Source: Lachnospiraceae bacterium
GTDB taxonomy: Bacteria > Bacillota > Clostridia > Lachnospirales > Lachnospiraceae
Assembly: GCA_900759665.1 (NCBI GenBank)
Contig: CAAEWE010000071.1
Location: forward strand, 1 to 16,070
Reading direction: 5' to 3'
Length of the DNA: 16,070 bases
Numbering within the stretch: position 1 is the first letter of the stretch; each line of letters begins with the position of its first letter. The position numbers and the translations under genes were made by a program. The notes under the pieces were generated by a model, which saw only the letters and a list, made by a program, of their open reading frames with translations, was not told the DNA's origin and did not search any database. This document shows, in pieces, positions 7,384 to 15,953 of this stretch.

Positions 7384-8688
7384 AACATCCTCCTGATATC
7401 GCTTAACTAATCCCTCCTGATAGCCGGCTGTCTGCAGATCCTTTACTCTGGCAGCCACCGATTGAAGCACTGGATCAACAATTTTGTCCAGTGCTTTCAA
7501 TCTTTTTGCACTGATCTGCCGATCCGATCTGCATTCCATATAATCCTCTACCGATAAATGCCAGTAGTGAAATACTCCCTTGTAAAAATCATGCAGCTTC
7601 TGTGCGATCAGCAAGCCCTCCGGATCAAAATCTCCGGCATAATAAACTTCCACACCGGATGCACCGCAAACTTCCAATACATTCAGCCCTGCCAGTCTGG
7701 GCTGGCCATTCATACACATAAAAGCATGATTTCCTGCGTTAATTTCACAAAGCATTGCAAATACCGATGGGTTTTCCACAATGAACAGCTTATTGTGTGG
7801 ACATAAAATTTTCTTCCACTCTACCATAGATGCCAACGGAATCTGCACCATATCCTGCTCCACACAGAATCCATGCATTCCCGCATGAAGCTCTCCATTA
7901 CTCTTACGTATGTTTACCCCGGAAAGCATGACATAATTTGAAACTTCATCGATCAGAATTCCCACAGACAAAAAGCCTTTCTGTTTTTTATATGCCGGAA
8001 AGATATTATTTTCCTCCGGTATAATACCCCGATTCCCAAGATCCATTTTTACCATCTCACGCAATATTTTGCCCCCGTCGCTTCCGGCATCAAAGGCATG
8101 AGGATCTCCTGTCATTTCCGTCGCAAAAACGGCCAGATATCTGGTTCTGCCACTGCGGTACGGTAAACCATTATAAATATCCGCCGCCAAAATCAGCTTC
8201 CGTTTCCAATGATCTATGTCCTCTTTTTCAGAAATCCGAAACCGTTCCATCAAAGACTCGAATATATGGTATACGGGCGTATTCTCATATTGCATCCGAA
8301 GCATCTCGAACACTTCCCGGATCTGTTTGTGCCGCCTTTCTTCCTGTTCACTTTTTCCAACAGGTTTCGCACCAAAATAAAGCTCCAGCAAATGCTCCGG
8401 TGTCATAAAGGAATAACGGCTTTCCGACAACGCCTTACAAAATCTGTCCGAAGATACAGACACACTTTTCTGTCCATGATAGTTTTTCCGAAAAAAACCC
8501 TCTAATTCTTCTATTTCCGGCATCGTCAAGTGGCTCAGTTTTACTGTGCCGGAAAATCTTCCATAAGAATAGTACTTTTTCCAAAATCCCCGAAAAACCT
8601 TCTCCCATACGGGATTTCCACGAAAATATCCAAGACATTGTTTTTCCCTATCCAAGCTCTGTACTTCTCCTCTCCACGGACTCCTCAT
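7369..8688 (-). CDS. jetD: JetD, Toprim-type nuclease subunit of type III Wadjet (TIGR02679, DUF2399/DUF3323)
   Basis: A 439-aa protein that should act as the DNA-cleaving subunit of the Wadjet complex, related to topoisomerase VI A / Spo11 in its Toprim fold. The N-terminal part (about 20-110) has the TIGR02679-like block W-K-K-Y-Y-S-Y-G-R-F-S-G-T-V-K-L and an E-x-x-x-L-E-G-F-F helix. MTGDPHAFD (192-200) is a family hallmark. The C-terminal Toprim core shows the general glutamate E305 (VENPSVF) and the metal-binding D353/D355 (AGDFDPEG), all intact, so activity is expected. It overlaps the jetC end by 41 nt. The ATG at 8688 has GGAGG touching it, which is too close. An in-frame TTG at 8655, with GAGGAG 11 nt upstream, would give 428 aa and only 8 nt of overlap. 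Its stop overlaps the convergent GH3 gene by 15 bp, with no visible terminator. Confidence 0.9.
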   Translation of the reverse strand: MRSPWRGEVQSLDREKQCLGYFRGNPVWEKVFRGFWKKYYSYGRFSGTVKLSHLTMPEIEELEGFFRKNYHGQKSVSVSSDRFCKALSESRYSFMTPEHLLELYFGAKPVGKSEQEERRHKQIREVFEMLRMQYENTPVYHIFESLMERFRISEKEDIDHWKRKLILAADIYNGLPYRSGRTRYLAVFATEMTGDPHAFDAGSDGGKILREMVKMDLGNRGIIPEENNIFPAYKKQKGFLSVGILIDEVSNYVMLSGVNIRKSNGELHAGMHGFCVEQDMVQIPLASMVEWKKILCPHNKLFIVENPSVFAMLCEINAGNHAFMCMNGQPRLAGLNVLEVCGASGVEVYYAGDFDPEGLLIAQKLHDFYKGVFHYWHLSVEDYMECRSDRQISAKRLKALDKIVDPVLQSVAARVKDLQTAGYQEGLVKRYQEDVLQLC

Positions 8689-11600
8689 CCTCCAGATTTT
8701 CCTTATAATGACCGTTCCATAAATAAGGCATCACGGTGACAAACTTTGCATTTTCCGGCCGTTCCAGCTGATAGATCGCCAGTGCATCCAATGTATCACA
8801 GTCTCCCCAAAGCACCTGGGAATTGATAATAAAATTAAAGGAAAATTCTGTCATTAACCGGAACATATCGCGGATATTACGGTTATCTACCCCCGCAAAT
8901 GCTTCATCTAGCGAGATCAGTCTTGGAGCATCCGATCTGCCACCCTCATATTTTGCCACAACCGCAGAAAACAGCGGAACATACATCGACATCGCTTTCT
9001 CTCCACCACTAAAGGTGCCAAAAACACTGTTGGTAAGCTCTTTCTGTTTCTCTCCTGTTTTCTGGGAATACAGCTGAAACTCAAACCATTTCCGGTAATC
9101 CAGGGTTTCTTTCATCACCTGATAAAAAGAAACCATACCACCACTTTCTCTTGCATGCCTTCTGGCTTCGTCCACCTTGGAACGAAAATGGAGAGATAAT
9201 CTGGAGGCTTCCTCCTCACTCATCAAACGGTAATCCTTTTTTAACAGATTCACAAGCTCTCTGGTATCCAGCTGATCCTCACTCTCTGCCACTTTACTTC
9301 TCCAGCGCAGACTCAGTTTCAATCCGCTGGAGGTATTCATTCCTCCCATCAGATCATTCATTTTGGATACCCAGGACGTAGACGCATTGATCCGGCTGCG
9401 GATCTTACGGCTGACGGTATTGGCCAGAATATCTTCAAAAAGCTCCCTGTCTCCTTGTTTAATGAGATTTTTCAATTCCTCAATATCCTCTTCCAAGTGT
9501 CCCAAAAGCTGGACAAACGGTATTTTAACTCCTTTATACCGTGCCTGAATATCCTGTCTTTTTGCCGCAATATCTGTTACTGTTCTTTCCTCATCCAGCT
9601 CTGCAAATAATTCAAGCTGCGTCAGCTGATAATCATTCAGAAATGCTCTGTTTTCAAAATATACCTGATTCAGCCGGCTTATAATACTGTCACGATCCCA
9701 GTCCTTCGCATCGGTCTCCAGATACATATGCATTTTTTCGATATCCGATCCGATTTCCTCCGGTATCAGTACATAGCCCAGTTTCCACTCTGCCTCCCAG
9801 CACCTTTTCAGCCATTCCTTCTGCCGGATGCACTGCTCCAACTGTTCCCGGCATTTCATCAACTGCGTTTGAAGCAGCTTTTCCTGTTCGCGGTTTTCTG
9901 TCTTTTGTTCTGCACATTTCTGAACCATCGACGGATACTCATTGATCCACTTCACACATTCATTCAATCTTTCTTTAATCTGCTCATAATCCGTCAGTAA
10001 AAGCTGCTTCTGCACAGAATCATACTCCTCCTGCCGTTTGTTTAATTCCCTTTGAGCCGTTGTAATGTCATAACGGATCTGATCCATGTCTCCATCAAGC
10101 TGCTCCATCTGATCTCCCAGACTGCCTATGCTATATACCCGGTGAAGATAAATTTCATGCGCCGCATTTAACTGGATCAAATGGTCTTTATATTCACCCG
10201 CCGCATCATTCGCCTGTTTGAACACAGCAAAGGTACAGTCCAGATAAAGTGCTTTTGCGAGAATAAAAGCCTCTTCCTTCATTGTCCGGATCTGTTCCTT
10301 TAGGTTCTGCAGCTCCTCCTCCAGACGCTTTTCCTCCTGTTTTGCCCGGTCATATTCTCTCACTGCCTCATCGAATAGTTTCCAAGCCGCTCTCATATCT
10401 GTGTCAGCCGGCAGTTTTTCATATTCTTCCTTCAGCTTCTGAAGCCGCATCTCCAGTAAATGTGCACATTCTCCGATTTCATTTATTTCATTCCGGAGCA
10501 TCTCCATGTTCCGTCTGCATTCTTCCATGCGGTCAAGACGTGCTTTTTCTCTGGCTCTGGCTCCCATAAACTGAGCCGTATAATTTCCGGATACCGTACC
10601 TGCGATCACACCCATCCGATAGGAACCATCGGGCAGTACTGCCACAACGTCCTGTCCCATTTTCCGGACATCTGTATCTCCTTCATATGCCACATGACTT
10701 AATATTCCGGTGATACGCTGATTAAAAAAGATATCATTAAGTTCCTCATTTAACTCCAGCACATCCAAAAGACTTTGATCCGCTCTTGCTCCACCGGCAA
10801 ACAGATACCGGTCCTCACATCCCTCCGCAAAAGCCATCACACGGTCACGGTACTGCTCATCTACAATGACCGCATCCAGGATCCCCATCTGCAGTAATGC
10901 CTCCTCCAGACGGTTCTGTGCTTCCTCACTCATATCGGTTCCAAACTCGATCACCTTATAAAATTCCTGATAAGGAATTCCCATCTCTTCCAAACGCTGC
11001 CTGTTCTTTAATACAGCTTCACTGCGAACCGGTTCCGGCTCTTTTTTATCCTCCCATTCCTGCAGCTGCTTTTCCAGTTCCTCATAAGCAGTTTTCTTTT
11101 CTTCCTGCTGCTGCCTCTTTCCATCCAGTTCTTTTTCCAAAGCCATCTGCTGTCCAAGATATTGGTCACTGACTTTTTCGCGGATCGCTGCAAAATCAGA
11201 ATCCCCGTTATAAGAGTCCGCAAACCGGCTTATTTCATTTACAAATTCTTTGGACAAATGAAACTCCTGATTGCTGTCACTCCATTGGTACAACTCTTCC
11301 TTCCACTCATTTTCTGCCTGTACCAGCAGTGTTTCCACTTCATTCTGCTTCTTCCAGCAGGCATCCACTTTCCTTCCTTTCTGTTCCCATCTCATGGTCA
11401 GCTCATCTGCCTGTCTGTCCAATAAATTGGTCTGTTCTAATATATGGAATGCTTTTTCAATCTTTTCCTTCGTATCACAAAACTGTTTCTGCAGGGAGTC
11501 AAATTGATATTTCTTTTCTAATTGCTGCATAAATTCATCTTGAAAAAAACCATGTTCTTCAAATGCCATATCCTCTGCTTCTGACTGCATTTCCTCCAGC

Positions 11601-12766
11601 AGCCGATTCATTTCCCGGCTTTTTTCATATTTCCGGTCCTCTTCTTCTTTTCTTTGCTCCTCTATTTCAATGTATCTCTGTTTTTTCGTTTCCAGAAATT
11701 GTTCTTTCTCCTTAACGGTATTGTGATAATCTGCAATCTCCTGTTCCAGTACAGATTCTCTTTTTTTCAGGTTCAGTGCATCACTGCTGTTCAATGTTTC
11801 CTGTTCCTTCTGCATGGAAACATTTTTTGCAGCCATCCTGTCAAGCTTTTCCTCTAATTCTGTCACTTTTTTATGGCATTGTTCCAGCTGAACCTGTTTC
11901 TCTTCCTCCTCATTTTTCAGAGACTGCTCTTTATTCATTTTTTGCCATAGCTTGTCCGTTTTTTGGTACAGTGTAAATTTATTATATTTCTCAAACACCC
12001 TGTTGATCTTTTCCGCTGCCTGTTTTGCCTCTTCTCTCGTCTTTAAGTTCATATTCATGGTGTCCATGTTTTCAATCGCTTCCGACATCGGACGCAGATC
12101 CTCGTCCGACAGAGGCTGCAGGGAATCGCTGAGTATTTCATTGATCACAGATGGTTTAAAATCCTTAGACAGCTTTGGTGTTCGAAGCTGGATCAGCAGG
12201 TCGATCATTTCCTTATATTCATCCAGGGTATCGAAACCAAATACCTGCCGGTTTACAAAATCCATATACTCAAGCTGGCGTTCAAAGATCCTGCCACCCT
12301 CTGCAATACGATTTTCCAATTCTTTTTTCGATAACGTGATCTTTTCTCCCGTCTGCTTATAAAGCAGAAAGTCCTTTCCAATCCTTCGATTATCCGTAAT
12401 AGCAAAATACCATTTATCCAGAGGTTTGCCTCGTCTTGCACGCATTCCCATACCTATAGTCAGATACGTTTCACTCGCCTGACGACAAAACTCAAGATAC
12501 AGGTAACCGGTTCGTTCCTCCCGGTCATCATCCTCTTCCAAAAGATAATTACTCATTTTCCGGTCTCTCGTACCAAAGGGATCCAGTCGTTCCGGACTGG
12601 CATTACCATCCAGCAAAAGCGGCACAACACTCTGCATCGTAACAGATTTGCCGGATCCGTTAGAACCTCTCAGCAGCATTCTTCCCCTTGCAAAAGGAAA
12701 TTCCTGCTCATCATAATACCAAAAATTAACAAGACCAATTTTATTTGCCTGCCATCTGCTGTTCAT
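8648..12766 (-). CDS. jetC: JetC, SMC/MukB-like ATPase of type III Wadjet (TIGR02680)
   Basis: A 1372-aa SMC-family motor, the usual size for TIGR02680. The Walker A box GSNGSGKS lies at 34-41. Long heptad-rich coiled coils run from about 240 to 580 and 740 to 1120, separated by a globular hinge-like domain at about 595-738. The head closes with signature FSGGEK (1252-1257), Walker B LISLDEA (1283-1289) and the D-loop following at GVDNRN. In Wadjet systems this subunit dimerises, hydrolyses ATP and extrudes DNA loops, so that small circular DNA is recognised and handed to JetD for cutting. The gene overlaps jetB by 26 nt, and its start is supported by GGGAGGA 8 nt upstream inside jetB. All catalytic motifs are present with no frameshift. 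It is distant from housekeeping Smc and SbcC, as the partner genes make clear. Confidence 0.95.
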   Translation of the reverse strand: MNSRWQANKIGLVNFWYYDEQEFPFARGRMLLRGSNGSGKSVTMQSVVPLLLDGNASPERLDPFGTRDRKMSNYLLEEDDDREERTGYLYLEFCRQASETYLTIGMGMRARRGKPLDKWYFAITDNRRIGKDFLLYKQTGEKITLSKKELENRIAEGGRIFERQLEYMDFVNRQVFGFDTLDEYKEMIDLLIQLRTPKLSKDFKPSVINEILSDSLQPLSDEDLRPMSEAIENMDTMNMNLKTREEAKQAAEKINRVFEKYNKFTLYQKTDKLWQKMNKEQSLKNEEEEKQVQLEQCHKKVTELEEKLDRMAAKNVSMQKEQETLNSSDALNLKKRESVLEQEIADYHNTVKEKEQFLETKKQRYIEIEEQRKEEEDRKYEKSREMNRLLEEMQSEAEDMAFEEHGFFQDEFMQQLEKKYQFDSLQKQFCDTKEKIEKAFHILEQTNLLDRQADELTMRWEQKGRKVDACWKKQNEVETLLVQAENEWKEELYQWSDSNQEFHLSKEFVNEISRFADSYNGDSDFAAIREKVSDQYLGQQMALEKELDGKRQQQEEKKTAYEELEKQLQEWEDKKEPEPVRSEAVLKNRQRLEEMGIPYQEFYKVIEFGTDMSEEAQNRLEEALLQMGILDAVIVDEQYRDRVMAFAEGCEDRYLFAGGARADQSLLDVLELNEELNDIFFNQRITGILSHVAYEGDTDVRKMGQDVVAVLPDGSYRMGVIAGTVSGNYTAQFMGARAREKARLDRMEECRRNMEMLRNEINEIGECAHLLEMRLQKLKEEYEKLPADTDMRAAWKLFDEAVREYDRAKQEEKRLEEELQNLKEQIRTMKEEAFILAKALYLDCTFAVFKQANDAAGEYKDHLIQLNAAHEIYLHRVYSIGSLGDQMEQLDGDMDQIRYDITTAQRELNKRQEEYDSVQKQLLLTDYEQIKERLNECVKWINEYPSMVQKCAEQKTENREQEKLLQTQLMKCREQLEQCIRQKEWLKRCWEAEWKLGYVLIPEEIGSDIEKMHMYLETDAKDWDRDSIISRLNQVYFENRAFLNDYQLTQLELFAELDEERTVTDIAAKRQDIQARYKGVKIPFVQLLGHLEEDIEELKNLIKQGDRELFEDILANTVSRKIRSRINASTSWVSKMNDLMGGMNTSSGLKLSLRWRSKVAESEDQLDTRELVNLLKKDYRLMSEEEASRLSLHFRSKVDEARRHARESGGMVSFYQVMKETLDYRKWFEFQLYSQKTGEKQKELTNSVFGTFSGGEKAMSMYVPLFSAVVAKYEGGRSDAPRLISLDEAFAGVDNRNIRDMFRLMTEFSFNFIINSQVLWGDCDTLDALAIYQLERPENAKFVTVMPYLWNGHYKENLEDEESVERRSTELG

Positions 12767-13898
12767 CTGCCTGTCCTCCCATGTAATCCTTTGGATAATG
12801 TCCCTGTATCTTGCCCGCTGCCGGATAGATCATTATTTCTCTCGATGGTTTCCGCTCAATAAACATCCACGTTTCCATCGCCTCTGATACAATCCGGACA
12901 AATTCTCCCCCCGGCATTTCCCGGTAATTTTTTGTAAATCCGCTTCCGAATCTCTGCTTGACTTCCTTGAGCATTCGTTCAAAATCCGGTTGATCCACAG
13001 TACAGATTTCATCCGCATGAACCTTCCACTTTCCCTCTGAAATCCTCTCCCGGATCACCGAAAAACAGAGAAGCATAATATCAGAAAGCACATTGTTGCC
13101 CGGAAATTCCTTTCCGATCCGGCATTCCCCGCCAACAAGAAGATAGGCACTCCCCCGGTGAATATGTACATAGCAGTCAAACATCCGTTCCAGATCATCA
13201 GAAAGCCTGCGTCCATAATATTTTAAATATTCAAAATCTTCCTGTGCTCCCTTTTCAAGATATATCCCCGGCGAAAACAAAAGTCTTTTATAAACTCTGT
13301 GTCTCCTCGCAATTCCTCGTTCTTCATCCATATCAAACCAGTCACTCTCCTGAAAATTCTCCGGTTTGGTATATTGCATGATATCTTTGGAAAAGCTTCT
13401 CATAAAATAGCGGGATGCTCCTGTATTTTCATACAAAACTTCTCCCTGGGCATTCTCCGCAAATGAATCCTCTCTGCCATCCGTGATCCGCAGTATTCCC
13501 TGATCCACCGCATAACGAAGAACCCTGATCAGGCGTCTGCGGCTTGTATATAATGTCCAGTCAACCGATCCTCCCGGCATATTGGACGCAATATACTCTG
13601 TAAGCTGCGACAGAATAAACTGATCCTGTGCGTCCTTATCTTCCAGAAACATAAGAAGAATACAAAGAAACGCATATTCCTCCCGGGAGGAAAAATCCTG
13701 AATCCCCATAAAAGTCTCCGCAACGGGCGGAATTTTTTCCATTTTTACCAGAAGTGCATTTTCAACAATCTGGCATCCCATTTTTTCTGATGCAAACTGA
13801 CGGATTTCCCCCAGTTCATCCCGTACTTTATAATATAATTCTTTCTCTTCGCTTTTCAAGATCCAGCGTTTTCTCAAAAGTGTCTCCAAACCTTCCAT
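12741..13898 (-). CDS. jetB: JetB, KITE-like accessory subunit of type III Wadjet (TIGR02678, DUF2398)
   Basis: A 385-aa protein of the TIGR02678/DUF2398 type, identified from its position and features such as the region around 110-150 with T-S-R-R-R-L-I-R-V-L-R-Y, the family's winged-helix portion. By analogy with MukE/MksE it should bind the kleisin JetA and bridge it to JetC and DNA; it has no catalytic motif. The start codon shares one base with the jetA stop (TAATG), and AGGAGGAG lies about 8-10 nt upstream, so translation is coupled. The 3' end overlaps jetC by 26 nt. Assignment rests mainly on the intact four-gene order plus size; the sequence itself is poorly conserved in this family. 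Confidence 0.85.
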   Translation of the reverse strand: MEGLETLLRKRWILKSEEKELYYKVRDELGEIRQFASEKMGCQIVENALLVKMEKIPPVAETFMGIQDFSSREEYAFLCILLMFLEDKDAQDQFILSQLTEYIASNMPGGSVDWTLYTSRRRLIRVLRYAVDQGILRITDGREDSFAENAQGEVLYENTGASRYFMRSFSKDIMQYTKPENFQESDWFDMDEERGIARRHRVYKRLLFSPGIYLEKGAQEDFEYLKYYGRRLSDDLERMFDCYVHIHRGSAYLLVGGECRIGKEFPGNNVLSDIMLLCFSVIRERISEGKWKVHADEICTVDQPDFERMLKEVKQRFGSGFTKNYREMPGGEFVRIVSEAMETWMFIERKPSREIMIYPAAGKIQGHYPKDYMGGQADEQQMAGK

Positions 13899-15385
13899 TA
13901 TTCTATCTCCTCCTGAAACACAATTCGGAAATGAGGCATCGTCAGATTTCCATCTTCACAATGAAGTACACATTTTTCCTGCTCCTTACTTCGATCCAGA
14001 ACATACCGCCTGCCGCTTTCTGTCCTTGCCATCAACGAACTGTCCTCCATTGCATTGGAAAGCCATTTCAGTAATATTTCACGAATCCTTGGTTCGATCA
14101 CCGGCAGACCGGCGAAATCAATCCCTCCATCCTGTTCTAATGCCCGTAATTTTTCTGTTTCCTCTCTCTGCTTCTCCAGAATTCGTTTTCTTGCCTCTTT
14201 CTTATCCTCCGTACTCTCCCGGATCGCACTGCGGTTTGTCTTTTCCCGATAAGTTCGCACTCTCGGTTTCAGTTTGATATCGAGAGGTGTTTCCTCATAC
14301 ACGCTTTGATTCATGCTGTCGGTCTCCCGGATCAGATCCCCTTTCATATGAAACGGCTGTTCCAGTCCAAAGACCATCGCAGACATTTTATGTGCCTCTC
14401 CGATATCTTCACATTTCATAAACAATTCTGCCACTTTACGATACTCCTCCCGCCGGTTCGCTCCCATAGCATTCTTTTCACTGATCTGTGCGGCATACCG
14501 GGTGATCCTTCGTATAATATCATTGGTTGCATCAAATAATTTGGCCGCCTCATTCTCCTGTCCGTTTTCCTGGACAAACCAATCATAAATACTCTGATAA
14601 CGTCCTATTGTTTTTTCTAATATTTTTTCACGGGAAATCTCAACATCCATGCGTGGGATCGAAAGTTCATAATCTACTATTTTATCAAAAATCTGTTGTT
14701 TTATCTCATCCGGAAGCAGACGCAGTTCTTCGTCAATGGCTCCTACATTTCGCTGTAAACCTTTAATAAAATTTCTCAGATAATCAATCAGATGATCCTT
14801 AAATACCAGGAACTCCTTTGTCTGCATCATCTTCTCTGCCTTGACACTGTTAAGATCACGGATATAATCCTGATAATTCTGATTTAACCGCACAAAATCA
14901 TTATTCAGATCCATCCACCAGGTATATACCTCTCCCGTATCCTTCTCTGCCATTGCCGGGAATCGTTCCACATGCCGCCGGATACGTTCCAAAAGTGTCG
15001 GCTCCAGCGAGGCTCCCTCCACAAACAGATTCTCCAGACGAACCACCAGACGCTCAATCTCAACACTATATTCTGACATCTGATAACGGAATTTTTTGTT
15101 TTTAAATTCCTCAATGGATGCCACTTTTCTGGTATCCTGAATCGTATTTAAATTCTTCCACTCTGTCAGCATTGCCAGATCCTGCTGGCATTGCTCCATC
15201 CGGTAATCCTCAAAATGCGGATCTTTTTTTAATTCTTCAAACACATCCTCCTGATATAGCCAATAACGGAGCTTTTCGTAATTATCAAAAAAAATGCGCA
15301 TAATGCAGCGGTATCTGCTCACATTATCTGCATTTAGATACTTTACCTCTGTCAATGGTTTCATTAACTTATCTGTAATCTGCAC
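13898..15385 (-). CDS. jetA: JetA, kleisin-like subunit of type III Wadjet (TIGR02677, DUF2397)
   Basis: A 495-aa, largely helical and charged protein matching the size and position of TIGR02677/DUF2397. The N-terminal block (about 1-60, with LNADNVSRYRCIMRIFF at 18-34) and helical middle fit a MukF/MksF-like kleisin. It should tie the two JetC heads together and recruit JetB. A charged stretch at about 375-415 (many Arg, Glu, Lys) separates this from a C-terminal domain. It is the first gene of the operon. The start is GTG at 15385, supported by GGAGG 6 nt upstream; the first internal ATG, seven codons in, has no ribosome site. No catalytic motif is expected or seen. Confidence 0.88.
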   Translation of the reverse strand: MQITDKLMKPLTEVKYLNADNVSRYRCIMRIFFDNYEKLRYWLYQEDVFEELKKDPHFEDYRMEQCQQDLAMLTEWKNLNTIQDTRKVASIEEFKNKKFRYQMSEYSVEIERLVVRLENLFVEGASLEPTLLERIRRHVERFPAMAEKDTGEVYTWWMDLNNDFVRLNQNYQDYIRDLNSVKAEKMMQTKEFLVFKDHLIDYLRNFIKGLQRNVGAIDEELRLLPDEIKQQIFDKIVDYELSIPRMDVEISREKILEKTIGRYQSIYDWFVQENGQENEAAKLFDATNDIIRRITRYAAQISEKNAMGANRREEYRKVAELFMKCEDIGEAHKMSAMVFGLEQPFHMKGDLIRETDSMNQSVYEETPLDIKLKPRVRTYREKTNRSAIRESTEDKKEARKRILEKQREETEKLRALEQDGGIDFAGLPVIEPRIREILLKWLSNAMEDSSLMARTESGRRYVLDRSKEQEKCVLHCEDGNLTMPHFRIVFQEEIE

Positions 15386-15391
15386 GTTTCC

Positions 15392-15396
15392 CCTCC
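15392..15396 (-). promoter_or_regulatory. ribosome binding site that fixes the GTG start of jetA
   Basis: GGAGG on the minus strand, followed by six bases and then GTG (15383-15385). No comparable site precedes the next in-frame ATG at 15364. Confidence 0.75.
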
Positions 15397-15471
15397 GGTC
15401 ACTATAAACATTTCCATCAGACTCTCTTTACATCAGTTTGGGATAAAATATCTTTCGGTCCCAACATCATT

Positions 15472-15500
15472 AGTATATTATATACTCTTTCCCGTAGCAA
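15472..15500 (-). promoter_or_regulatory. candidate promoter of the jetABCD operon
   Basis: On the minus strand, TTGCTA (15495-15500) and TATACT (15472-15477) are 17 nt apart, giving a leader of about 80 nt before the GTG of jetA. A perfect TATAAT also overlaps at 15477-15482, but no good -35 stands 17 nt before it. No other promoter is evident inside the operon. Confidence 0.5.
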
Positions 15501-15506
15501 GCACAT

Positions 15507-15554
15507 GCCGCCCCAGACACGGCATTTTTATGACTCTGCCGTGTCTGAAACGGC
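15507..15554. repeat. 11-bp perfect palindrome with outer 4-bp arms, upstream of the jet promoter
   Basis: CAGACACGGCA (15514-15524) and TGCCGTGTCTG (15537-15547) are perfect inverted copies around a 12-nt spacer. Outside them GCCG (15507-15510) matches CGGC (15551-15554) across a symmetric 3/3 mismatch (CCC against AAA). The element ends 6 nt upstream of the jet -35 box. No T-run follows either arm on either strand, so it is not an intrinsic terminator. A regulator binding site is the simplest reading. Confidence 0.7.
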
Positions 15555-15816
15555 AAATTCTCTGTTTTCAACTAATATTTGTCTCTATTTTCCCCATTAA
15601 ATCATATACAATGACGAAATCAAGAAAAAACAGCATTTCCTCTCGACATTTCCATAACAGGGTGTTACAATCATTGCAAGTCAGAAAACGATCGTACATT
15701 CTCAGAAACAAAGTCTGATAGGAAAGCTTTGAAATTTGCATTGATCCATAAGCTTTCATCTGACCTTTCAAAATTTCATTTTATTTTCAATGAACAAAAC
15801 ATCTTAGATTCTGTTA
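15555..15816. other. AT-rich noncoding stretch between jet operon and Rpn gene
   Basis: No convincing gene. A 67-codon minus-strand reading frame (15568-15771, TTG start) and a 62-codon plus-strand frame have no recognisable family. The only structure seen is GAAAGCTT (15722-15729) and AAGCTTTC (15750-15757), an 8-bp inverted repeat 20 nt apart. It could be a decayed remnant of the neighbouring element or plain spacer. Confidence 0.4.
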
Positions 15817-15845
15817 TTGAAATTCAACGAAAAGCGGCATATAAT
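15817..15845 (+). promoter_or_regulatory. strong sigma-A-type promoter of the Rpn gene
   Basis: TTGAAA (15817-15822) and a consensus TATAAT (15840-15845) are exactly 17 nt apart. The -35 box sits in a small dyad, TTGAA-A-TTCAA (15817-15827). The predicted leader is about 100 nt long and no other gene lies between it and the TTG start at 15954. Confidence 0.7.
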
Positions 15846-15941
15846 AGGGAAAATATACGAGAAGTAACTTGTTCTGCACAACATTTTCATTGCACTCCAT
15901 TCTGATTTCCGACATTCCCCGGATATGCTGTTTTCTACAGA

Positions 15942-15947
15942 AAGGAG
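15942..15947 (+). promoter_or_regulatory. ribosome binding site that fixes the TTG start of the Rpn gene
   Basis: AAGGAG followed by six bases and TTG (15954-15956). It identifies a gene start that has no nearby ATG in frame. Confidence 0.7.
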
Positions 15948-15953
15948 CACTAT

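Noticed and set aside
8648..12766. JetC as SbcC/Rad50 or housekeeping Smc
   Set aside because: The coiled-coil SMC architecture is shared, but no SbcD nuclease is adjacent and the three flanking genes and the gene order are specific to the TIGR02677-02680 cassette.
15514..15547. Palindrome upstream of jetA read as an intrinsic terminator
   Set aside because: The T-run is in the loop, not after the stem, on both strands, and no gene ends nearby on either strand.
15568..15771. 67-codon minus-strand frame between the jet promoter and the Rpn gene
   Set aside because: TTG start, poor ribosome site, Cys-rich sequence without a known match; it could be chance in AT-rich DNA.
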